From Lepas anatifera (Eukaryota; Arthropoda; Thecostraca; Lepadidae), in contig JAOTON010001585.1 in the NCBI GenBank assembly GCA_034440635.1, positions 1-64,000 of the forward strand: a stretch of DNA of 64,000 bases, written 5' to 3'. Below, in pieces: positions 24,801 to 36,800 of this stretch. How positions within the stretch are numbered: position 1 is the stretch's first letter; each line of letters opens with the position of its first letter. Both the position numbers and the translations under genes were made by a program. The notes beneath the pieces were generated by a model that was not told where the DNA came from, searched no databases, and was given only the letters and a program-made list of their open reading frames with translations.

Positions 24801-27800
24801 GGACTCGGACTCGTCGGACGCGGAAGAGCATGACCCTGCCGTCAATGAGGACCTTCAGCGGGAGGTGAACGAGCTGGTAGAGGGACGGAGGCAGCTGTTG
24901 CTGTCCAAAGTGGTGCCGTTCGGTGAGACTAGTGGCAAGATTGGTATCAAGACGTTGCAGACCTACCTGGACTATGATCACGCGGAGCTGCTGTGTCGGT
25001 ACCTCGCCAGCAAGCGACCCTTCTCCAGGAGCTTCGATGTGTATCTCAAACAGGTGAGTTGGAAATGGCTGAAGATGCAGTTCGAGGGTCAGCGATAGCC
25101 TGTGAATTTTAGCGGGAAAGCCAGAGGGGGATAGTTCTCGGTTGGTCTCATCATCAAAGTGGATTTGGCCAAGTCGACGGATGGGACAGTTTTATGCTAT
25201 CAACAGTTCTGTGGAAGACATCATGCATTAGTGCCATTGTTTGGTTAATCAAGCTCAATCCCGGTATGCTCCTCATTTGCGTGTGAATCAGGGCTTATAT
25301 ATTTCTGATGCTGGAACCGAGTGTTTCCATCCCAACGTTTTCGCTGGCGCAGTAGGTGTGCCTGCCACAGCGGCAGCCAGCCTTGTGACCCGTGACCGTG
25401 GCCGACAGATAATCCGGGTCCTCTCGGAGTCTGCCATCGCAGTGCGCACCAAGGCGATGAAGTGTCTGACCATGGTGGTGGAGGCGGACCCGGCGGTGCT
25501 GGCCCGCACGGACATGCAGATCGGCGTGCACAACAGCTTCCTGGACCACAGCACGTCCGTCAGGGAGGCCGCCGTCGACCTGGTTGGCAAGTTCATCCTC
25601 TCGCGGCCGGAGCTCATCGAGAAATATTACGACAAGCTGTCGGCACGCATACTGGTGAGAGAGAGATTGGAGGAGTCCTCCAGGCAGGCCGGGCCAAACC
25701 TTAAGCATATATGTATACACTTGCCGATAATAACTTTTGTAGTTTGATTTTGAAAGACTTCATAATATGTTATTGATACGCACGAATATATTGATGTTAG
25801 TTTTCTTAGCCGTGAATTACGATTTTCAGTTTCTTCAGTGAACGGGAGCTTAAGATAAGAGAACACAGCCGGACTTTGTTTCGTTTATTATGATATCACA
25901 TCCTGGCTGAACTCTACGCTTTGGAGACCTGAATAGTTTCCGGCTTATATGTTTCTCTTTGTTCCACTGCCCTTCAAGTCACGTAGCGTGTGTCATTCAA
26001 TCTTCTGTTTTGAATAATTTTGGTCATGTATAATAACGTTCGCACCGCTGTGTGGCAGGACACCGGCGTCAGTGTTCGTAAGCGGGTCATCAAGATCATG
26101 AAGGACATCTGTGTCGAGTGTCCCGACTTCCCCAAGATTCCGGAGATATGCGTCAAGATGATCCGGCGGGTCAATGACGAAGAGGGTATCCGAAAACTCG
26201 TCATGGAGGTCTTCCAGGTACTTACAGGGAACAGGGCTCATTCGTGGGTTTTGAGCTGAGGTATTAGCAGCTTAGGGGATACTGCAAAACCCCTGGTTTC
26301 ATATTTCTTATCTGTCGGAGTTGACCTTTGGGGAGTCACAATGCTTCATCAGAGTACTACTTAAAGAGAGTGCCCTACTTTTATAATGGGTTTTGTAGAG
26401 CTTGTCGAGAAATTACTATTGTCATATTTAGCTTCACCTAAAGCTCTCTGTGAGTTTCCGCAAGCTTTTAAAATTTTAAGTAAAGGGGCTTGCTACCTTA
26501 TTTCAAACCATGAAAGAATCCCTGCCTGGCGCGGAGGCCTGACTCCCCTGTGAGTCTCACGCCCGTGCTGAGACTACACTGCCGTCCGGCGGAGGGCGGG
26601 CGTGGGTCACATGAAAATGTGACTTGCGCCTGTCTTCCGTGGGAGGGCAGCGGGGGGAGTCCGCCTAGGTGCCCAGCTGTTTGCTGGGCGCCCGGGCGGA
26701 CTCAGGGACTTCCCGTACTCCCGGGCCCCTGGGTCCGGGGTACGGAGTGGGCGTCGGAACTGACGCCCTGACGCCTCGTGCCGGGTGTCTCTGCGCGGCG
26801 TTGCCTGGGGGATCTTGTAGGGTCTAGGTTTTGTTTTCAGGATAGGAAGGGCTGATGTTAGTAGTGTGTGTGCATCACGCGTTCTTCTTGTTCCAGATGG
26901 AACACTTTTAGCGATTGTACTGTTCTGGCGCTATGTGGCGTTGCCGGGCTGGTGCGCCCTAGGCCCAAATAACTAACTTACTAACTGCTTGAAACAGACC
27001 ATAAACATGTATTCAGGAAGAGGTTTTTAAAGGCATTGGCCTTAGTTGATATGGGCGCTATATAACCACTAAGGTTGGTGCGCCCTTAAGCCCCAATAAT
27101 CAATCAATCATCATGAAAGAATCCCTCTCTATCGGGCAGCGCATGTCACGTGATAAATGTTAACAAATGACATGACCACCCAACCTTAGATGTCGCAAGC
27201 CGCCGCAAGCTGCCAGATTTGTGATTGCACGCGATGTTTCGGTCAACCCAGCGTAGTAAGACAAGGGACTCTATCTTTGTTTTGAGAAATTTGAGGTGGA
27301 AACAGAAGTTTTTCCTTATTTCCGGACCTAGGTTGTCCACAAATACTGTCCTAATAGCGGCAGGCGCTGTCGCCAGACTTTCCAGCTGTCCTAATAGCGG
27401 CAGGCGCTGTCGCCAGACTTTCCAGCCGTCCTAATAGCGGCAGACGCTGTCGTCAGACATTCCACCTGTCCTAATAGCGGCAGGCGCCGTCGCCAGACTT
27501 TCCAGCTGTCCTAATAGCGGCAGGCGCTGTCGCTAGACTTTCCAGCTGTCTTAATAGCTGCAGGCGCTGTCGCCAGACTTTCCAGCTGTCTTAATAGCTG
27601 CAGGCGCTGTCGTCAGACATTCCACCTGTCCTAATAGCGGTAGGCGCTGTCGTCAGACATTCCACCTGTCCTAATAGCGGCAGGCGCTGTCGCCAGACTT
27701 TCCAGCTGTCCTAATAGCGGCAGGCGCTGTCGTCAGACATTCCACCTGTCATAACAGTAGCGGCAGGCGCTGTCGCCAGACTTTCCAGCTGTCCTAATAG

Positions 27801-30800
27801 CGGCAGGTGCCGCCGTCAGACATTCCACCTGTCCTAATAGCGACAGGTGCTGTCGCCAGACTTTCCACCTGTCCTAATAGCGGCAGGCGCTGTCGCCAGA
27901 CTTTTCACCTGTCCTAATAGCGACAGGTGCTGTCGCCAGACTTTCCAGCTGTCCTAATAGCGGCGGCACCGCTGGCGGACTTTGACCGTGTCATAACAGT
28001 AGCGGCAGGCGCCGCTGATCAGCTGACCCCAGTGCCCCTCGTGGCCCAGTGTGCTGACGTGGGCGCGCCATTTCCAGCTGATGTGGTTCACGCCGGTGCG
28101 GGAGCGCGGCAACAGCTCCACACAGCACGGCGAGACGGACGGCGTGCTGCTGAAGAAAGTGATGGACATCACTGACGTGGTGGCCGCCTGCCGGGAGACC
28201 GGTCTCGACTGGTTCGAGCAGCTCCTCAACACGGTAACGCCGGCGCTGGCCACGGGACGAGACGCTGCTCTGGTGTATTGGTGGTGTAATAGAGGGCCGC
28301 GAGGTGTGTGGTAGGGATTGACGGTACGCAGATGTTAGTTCAAGTGTCACCTCACGGGTGGTGAACAGCAGCTCTACTGCTGTAGGTCCATATGCATATG
28401 ATATTACTTTTATCTCATTTTACATGGGGGGAGGGGCTTGTGGTCAGCTTAATGTTGAAACACTGTGATGGCCCTTATTCAATGCGATCGGTCTTGGCAG
28501 GAAACGTTGGATGCGTTTCCTGCAAATGTGCAATGTTACCACTACAATTCCAGCAATATTTGCACGATGTCGGTGTTGGGCAGCTGTTCAAGCCGAAGGA
28601 GGACAAGGAGGACAGCACGAAGGTGGTGTTCGAGCCGCCGCGCTCGCTGGTGACGGCCAGCCGGCAGATAGTCGACTGCCTGGTGCAGCATATTCTGCGG
28701 ATCGAGGAGTCGGGCCTGCAGGACCGTGCCGCTGACACCGGCGCCGCCGTCAGCCGCGGCAGCTCGCAGCGGCTGGTCGCCTGCCTCAACACGCTGTACA
28801 TGTTCGCGCGGATCCGGCCGCACCTGCTGGTGCCGCACGCCACCACCCTGCAGCCCTACCTCTCCGTCAAGTGAGTAACACTACCCTGCAGCCCTACCTC
28901 TCCGTCAAGTGAGTAACACTACCCTGCAGCCCTACCTCTCCGTCAAGTGAGTAACACCACCCTGCAGCCCTACCTTTCCGTCAAGTGAGTAACACCACCC
29001 TGCAGCCCTACCTCTCCGTCAAGTAACACTACCATTCAGCCCTACCTTTCCGTCAAGTGAGTAACACCACCCTGCAGCCCTACCTCTCCGTCAGTAACAC
29101 TACATTCCCCTACCTTTCCGTCAAGTGAGTAACACACCTGCAGCCCTACCTCTCCGTCAAGTAACACTACCATTCAGCCCTACCTTTCCGTCAAGTGAGT
29201 AACACCACCCTGCAGCCCTACCTCTCCGTCAAGTGAGTCCCGCCTCCCTACTTCTCAATCAAGTCAATCCCGCCGCCATACATTTCTGTAAAGTGTGCCG
29301 TAACCAACCTACTTCTCAGTCAAGTGAGCAATGCAGCTCCAGCATCGTCAAGTTAGCGACATATTACAGTTATTTGTCCACCAACAAAGTTGTCAGCATC
29401 AACAAGTGATGTTAATGGGTTAGCGAAAAAGTTAGTGTTACTGTAAAATCGGACTTCCGTTGGCGCCCAGAATCTTCAGATAACGTTACCGATGCAAATC
29501 ATGAGTTTTACCGTCAATTTATGGTGATGACAGGTGAATCTTTTACACCTGCGAGAAGTTTTGTCCCCCCCATCCCCAGAAGCCGAGCCAAAATAGTTAC
29601 CTTAAAAGTACAACGAAGGGTTCTCTTCCTCTTACTCTGGTTGCGTTGTGAGTCTCTATCCTCAGCTGACCTTTTTCGTTTGTGTTCGATCTAAAATGCA
29701 AAGGCGAACACAAGCCGACACTTTTTCTCCCGCGGCCATATTGTAAATTCCCGTGCGTTTCCCAGCTCTCGATAACTAACGACTCTCGATCGCGACCCCT
29801 GTATCTGACAGGTGTCAGACGCGGGGCGACTACCAGATCATCTCACACGTGGCGCGCACCCTGGAGCTGGTGGTGCCGCTGATCGAGCACCCTTCCGACA
29901 CCTTCTTAGCCGAGCTGGAGGAAGACTCGGTCAAGCTGATCCTGCAGCATGAGAAAACGGTGGTGGCCAGTTGTCTGGCCTGCCTCGGTAGCATCGTGAA
30001 TCGGGTCACCAAGAACTTCGGCCTAATACGGGACTGCTTCCGAAAGTACTACGGTGAGTGCGACTATGAGGAGGAATGTTTGGACTGAACACGGTTTGGA
30101 AATCAGCTCAGTCATGTGAATGTGTGAAATGTTAACTAGTTTATGTGTCATCAGTGAATCAGGTCTTTAATTGTCGACAATGCGAGAGAGCTTTGTATTG
30201 GGTGAGGCAGCTGAAGTCGCTGAACCACCAGCTCGGCGCTGACGGGAAGCTGTGTGTGACGGTGACCTACTTGTTGGCGTAGGTCATCTGAAGTCGTACC
30301 GGCTAATGCACGAACAGCAGCCCAACCACCCGACGCTGGAGAAGCACAAGCCGTACTTCCGGCGGGCGCTCTTCACCGTCGGACTGCTGCTGCGCTACTT
30401 CGACTTCAGCGACGAACAAGTGCGCAGGGGACTCAACGTGAGTATCGCTGCTGAACGGCGCTCTGCGTGTGCTGCAGGACTGCGCGACATTGAACTTCCA
30501 CGGGCCGTATTGAATCCTAGTTTGTCTGCCAGGGACTTGGTTCTAGCCCATCCAGACAACAACCAGAATGTGTTTTAGGGCGGCCGGCGTTGGTACTGGA
30601 TAGATTAGAATTACGTTAAAGCGGGGGCACCAGGAACTTGGCTCAGACGTGTGTTTATGGGGGGGAGGGGGTTTACTGGTGTTCTGTAACCAGACTGAAA
30701 TTCTGTCCGTTTCGTTGCCGTGTCTGAGGCTGTAACGCCCGTGGTGTTCTTCTCTGGTTTTCTGTTCCAGCTCTCTGAATGTGTCTTTTGACTCGATGCT

Positions 30801-33800
30801 CCTTTTTCAGGACAACATCGTGGACGAGGTGCTGGAGACGCTGATGTACTTTGTGCGGCAACCGGCTTCAGACACGCAGCTGTTTACGTTACAAGCGCTC
30901 GGCTTCCTGGTTATCCGACACTACGACATGATGTTGCGGGACGAGGTGAAGAAACTCTACCACGGCTTCCTCACCGGCGAAGAAGTCCATAAGCAGCTGA
31001 AGGCCCAGGTGCTAGTCAATCTGGAGACGTATCTGGTGGAGGAGGAGCGTCGAATGATCCTTCAGGACGAGGAGTGTAAGTTGCCGGGATTGGCTGAGTT
31101 GGTGGAGCTGGGCGGGTTGTAAGCTTCGAAGTGTGGTTGATGTAAGGCGGTGATGCTAGCTGCTTTAGGAATGTCAATGTTGCCATGGATCTACACGTTT
31201 TTTCCAGCGAGCGTCGTCGAATGTGGCTTTTTTATACACTCATCATATATGAGCACTTCTTTTACCAAATGCATGTTCCGGCGATTTCAAGTTGGCGTGT
31301 GATGGAGTCACTTATTCAGATTGTCTTGTTCCTTACTGTATTGTCCATAGCCAATTAGCTTTGTCTCGGTGCCAGCTCGTTCCGTATGGAATCGGAACTG
31401 CGTCGCAAAGTGGTCTCCTCGCTGATTTGCGCTGTGTTGCCTGCGCTGTACAGGGGCGAAACGTGCGAAGGAGGAGAACCTGAAGGAGATGGGCGACGTG
31501 ACGTCCGGCATGGCCTCCACGGTGATCCAGCTGTACCTGAAGCAGGTGCTCGGCTCCTTCCTGGACGCCGCGGTCACCGTACGACACGCTGCACTCAAGG
31601 TGTGCCAGGGGGCTGCTCAGCTCTGTTGAAATACTCATCTTTGTTGTCAGGAATATCGTAAGAAATGCATGGAGCTGATCTAGCTGCTGATATAGAACAG
31701 TGTTTCCAGACGGCCGTGCCGGAATTTTGTATGTGTGGTGTTTGATGCTGATTGTTGACTCCGCTTCCCTGACGTGCCCGCTCTCAGGTCATTCAGCTGA
31801 TCCTGGCACAGGGTCTGGTACACCCGGTCCAGATCGTGCCGTACCTGATCTGCATGTCCACCGACCCGGACGAGCGGGTGTCGCACACCGCAGACAAACA
31901 GCTGCAAGAGATCGAGAAAAAGTACCCGGGCTTCATCCAGATGAAGGCCACTGCCGGCATCCGGCTCTCCTTCCAGCTGCAGAAGATCCTGCAGGCCAAA
32001 CTCGAGGTCGGTGGTAACGAATGGACGGCAAACTATGCATATGCAAGATCAACTGGTAATACCAATGGTAATTGGCCAAATGCAGGCCTGGGTTGTAATT
32101 TTTGCTGAACGCTTTCGCTCTATTTTCCCTGATTATGGCTCGCGATAGATTCCTTGGATTGTAACGGTGACATTGCGTTTCGGTGATCAATAACAAGCGC
32201 GTTTTTGTATAGCAGGACTGAAAAAATGAACAAGTGGCGTGTCATCTTATTGTCATTCGCCCAATAGTATGATTTGCTAATCTCTTTATTTGTTTGATAC
32301 TGTCCTTTGAGGAAACGGGAGTCTTCCACAACTACGACAGATGTGAAAGACGCCTCACGTTTGACACTGACATATACACGCGTCACGTATGACACTGTCG
32401 CATCTATACGAGTCACGTATGACGATGTCCTATCTATATGTGTCACGTATGACACTGTCGTATCTATAAGCGTCACGTATGACACTGTCGTATCTATACG
32501 CGTCACGTATGACACTGTCGTATCTATACGCGTCACGGATGACACTGTCGCATCTATACGCGTCACGGATGACACTGTCGCATCTGTACGCGTCACGGAT
32601 GACACTGTCGCATCTGTACGCGTCACGGATGACACTGTCGCATATGTACGCGTCACGGATGACACTTCGTAGCTGCGTGTTGACACTGTCGTATCTGTAG
32701 CGTCACGGGTGACACTGTCGCATCTGTACGCGTCACGGATGACTGTCGCATCTGTAGCGTCACGGATGACACTGTCGCATCTGTACGCGTCACGGATGAC
32801 ACTGTCGCATCTGTAGCGTCACAGATGACACTGTCGCATCTGTAGCGTCACGGATGACACTGTCGCATCTATACGCGTCGCGGATGACACTGTCGCCTCT
32901 GCACGCGTCAGGGATGATGCTGTCGCCTCTGTACGCATCAGGGATGATGCTCGCCTCTGCACGCGTCAGGGATGATGCTGTCGCCTCTGTAGCGTCACGG
33001 GTGACACTGTCGCCTCTGTAGCGTCACGGATGACGCTGTCGCATCTGTAGCGTCACGGATGACACTGTCACATCTGTACGCGTCACGTTTGACACTGTCG
33101 CACGTGATGCGTGTCTGACCTGTGCCTTGCCTGGTGTCCAGGCGACGCGCGGCCTGAAGCTGCGGGAAGGCGAGCCTCCGGCGGCGCTCAACGGCTTCCT
33201 CTACAGCATCATGCGCACCTCCAAACAGCAGCGGCGTGCCATCGCCATCTCCTGCCTCAGGAACTTCGACGAACAGATGGTTAGTTCACCCGCGCCATCC
33301 GGGTCCTGCTGGAGATCTTTTACCCGAGGTCAAGTGGGAACCCTTGTGGTTCGGATAGAAACATCCGTATGAATTGACCTGCCATTTTATGATGGTTGAC
33401 CTCCGGCTTCGGCTTCTATTCCACGTAATTAAAGTATTTCAGGAGCTCTCCTGGATCTGTAACGAGTTCCTATAGGGAACACCATGAAAATGCTAGTAAG
33501 ACGTCATGCTAAGTTGTAAACGAAGAAGTGTGATCGTTCCTTGATATGCAGCCGGAATTCTGTCGTTACCTGCGTGCTGTCGGGATCTTACAGAGTGTAA
33601 CGTATCACTCGCAGAGGAAGCCGCTGGATGAGCTGTTGTACCTGGCCGACAACCTGGCCTACTTTCCTTACCAGGTGGCCGACGAGGTGCTGTTTATCAT
33701 CCATCAGGTACGAAGTACGGCGGATGCCCTGTGTTTGTGTGGGTGTAGGGCGGTGTAGCGGTGAGTGGTAGATGCAGATAGGGAAACTTTGTGGTCGTCT

Positions 33801-36800
33801 TTGTGTATGCAAATATTTAGTGCCGACTTGGGAGGGGGAGTGGTTGGATGCAGAGGACACCGGGCAGTTACAAGTTCTGCCGACATGAACAACACAACCT
33901 CTGTGTTGGGCATGATATAGCAAAGCCGCTGGAAGTGCCTTAAAACCCCAATACACACTAGCATCCACAGTGCAAGCCTATATCTGCCGGAATATATGGT
34001 CGTCAGTACTTGCAAATGCTTTTCACCTACGTTAGCCAGAGCCATCCTGGGCACCTCTCTGTGTCTGCAGTTTGCGAGACGCGAAATTCAGTGCAGAGGT
34101 ACTCACAGTGACCGCCCGGCGCCCTCCCACCATGCGCAGCCACTGCGGTGAACGCCGGCAGTATCGGCCTTAGCAGGCGACTAACTGACCGACCGGTCGC
34201 GTCGAACGTTTGATGAAAACGCCTTCGCTTACAACGTGTCGTCACGTAATGGTGTATCTGTGACGGGCAGCACAGCTGACGTCAGTTGGTGGACGTGATG
34301 GTGTCTGTGACGTGCAGCACAGCTGACGTCAGCTCTCTGTGCCGCCTGATGGACGTGATGGTGTCTGTGACGTGCAGCACGGCTGACGTCAGCGCTCTGT
34401 GCCGCCAGGTGGACGTGATGGTGTCTGTGACGTGCAGCACGGCTGACGTCAGCTCTCTTTGCCGCCAGATGTGTGATGTCTATGATGTGCAGCACGGCTG
34501 ACGTCAGCTCTCTCTGCCGCCAGGTGGACGTGATGGTGTCTGTGACGGGCAGCACGATCCTGCAGCTGGTGAGGGAGGCGCTGCTGCCGCCGGCCGGGCA
34601 GCCGGTCCGCTACCACCCGCAGACCGGACAGCCGCTGCCCTACGAGGACGACGACGACGACGACGAGCAGCTGCTGGAGCGGCTGCCGGAGGACCTGACG
34701 CCCATCACGGACGCGCTGGCCGCGTCCGAGGGCTGCAACCTGCTGCTCGTCATGAAGCAGCACCTCAAGGACTTTTACGGCATCACCGACAAGTGCGCTG
34801 GCTCGACTGTCTTTGCTGAACTATATGTTTTTTGTATAGTCGCTCTAATTAGGTGTGGTATGTAACGTTGCTATCGACGTTAACTGAAGCTAGACATCAT
34901 TGTTTTACTCGATGTGTGTTTAATGGGAATAACCCCTTTTACAATAGTTTTTAGATGGAGATAGTTTTGTAGGATATGTCGGAGATGTACCCGTACATGT
35001 TTCACTTCTGCCAAAGCTCTCCTATATAAATTTCTGAGCATTTTTAGACCAAGGACCCTTATGCGCCCCTTATTCAGTCGCAGACACAGCTGCGTGGCCC
35101 CTCCCAGAAGCTGACGCTGGTGCCGCCATCAGCTAGATCCAAAGGGGGAGGGGGGCTTAAGAGCCGAGCTGGTGCGGGCGCTGGAAAAGCAGTACGCAGA
35201 CGAAATGTTCTTTTTGGTTTAAAAGAAAGTTCTGAGAGAAACTGAGGATGAAGCGAGGTGTTTTTCATTGTGCTCTATGTGGCTGGACAGCTCAGTTCAT
35301 ATTCGAAAAAGTGGTCTATTCCCTCTAACTGATGATAAGTCAGATCACTTGTCAGACATCATCATACCTCTCGTGTGAAGACTGTGTGCTTAAAAGGATC
35401 TAGCATCTCACTAGAGGTCCATGCGCTTGACTTGGTCTAACCTCTCACGTGAAGCTTACGTGTTGAACACTATGGAACCTCTCACCGCATCGCCTCCTTC
35501 AGCCGCTCACCCCACTCACCACCCTCCCCTCTGGTATGCAGTAAGATCTCGCAGTACTCGCCATCGGAGTCGGGCAAGGTGTACGAGAAGGCGGTCAACC
35601 GGCGGGGCAACGTGCTGTTCCGGCCGGAGGCCACCCTGCGGCTGCTGGCCGAGCCGGAGGAGGGTCCTCAGAAGACGGACGAGGACGCCGAGGCGCGCCG
35701 CAAACTCATCCTTCAGTACCTGAACGTAAGCGCCCGGCCGTGATGCACTGGGGAAGGGAGGAATGTTGTCCGTGTTTGGGACAGCGACAAAGGTTAGAGG
35801 TAGATGTATTAATGAAGATCTCTTCATGGTTGGGGAGGTGAGGGAGGAGGATGGGCACGGATTGGGTAGATACTGACACCATGGAGAAGGGGGTCTGATC
35901 CTTTCGCTCCATCCCCGGAACCTCACTCGGGGAGTGGGATTGTGAATGTGAATGTGGGACGGGTCGTGTTTTCTGTGATGAGTTGTCCGGCCTGTGGTCG
36001 TGTGTTGGCTACCAGAGTGTACTCTGCGCCCCGCTGACTACCGGTCGGCTGTGTGCGCCAGTTTAAGCGGCTCATGCTGCACATCGACCCTGCGGATGAG
36101 GACGACGAGGAGGACGACCGGCCGGCAGCGGTGGGCGGCACGCCGTCGCGGCCACCGCCACCGGCGCCGGCGACGGTGACGTCTCTTCCCAACACACCTC
36201 ACCAGCCCGGCCGCTCGCCGCGGGGCGACGCCACTCCGGCGGCGACGGCGGCGGCGGCGCAGCCGGAGCCGGCCGCCCCCGCCCCGCTGCCGCCAATCAT
36301 CATCTCTCTGGGCGCCCTCAGCAAGCAGGCGGCGGCCGCCTCCACCGAGGGCCACGGCCACAGCAGGCGGCAGCAGGCGCCGCAGCCGCCTCCGGCTCCC
36401 TCACTGCCTCACATTCCGTCCCCGGCGGTGAGTGGTGCCAAGGCCGTCCAGCCTGAATTGTAGTCATGGGGTGACTTGTTGCATCCGGTCTCTCCGCAAT
36501 ATGTAGATATACATTGATGTCGGTTTTTGTTTTCCCGCGGGCAACTTGTAGCACTATTGCTTCTTGTTTCGCTATGAGATGTGTGGTGACTGCACTCGAT
36601 TTTTATATTTTCCCGCAGGCAACTTGCAGCTGTGTTGCGTTTTGTTTCGCTATGAGAAGTGTGGTGACTGCTCTGCTCTGGCGCAGGTGCCGGAGCCGCC
36701 ACGCGTCGCCAAGCTGACCATCGTGCCTCTGCGCTTCCCTGGAGACGAGGTCATCCGGCACCACAAGCACAAGCACAAAAACAAGGACAAACACAAGAAA

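Noticed and set aside
27346..29240. Regular direct repeats suggestive of a CRISPR array
   Set aside because: Units are contiguous with no unique spacers, and the locus is intronic in an animal gene. These are minisatellites.
32120..32700. Long open frames on both strands encoding repeats such as SIRVTYDTVV
   Set aside because: They are the 30-bp minisatellite read in frame; 30 is a multiple of three. They lie inside intron 21 and have no start or splice support.
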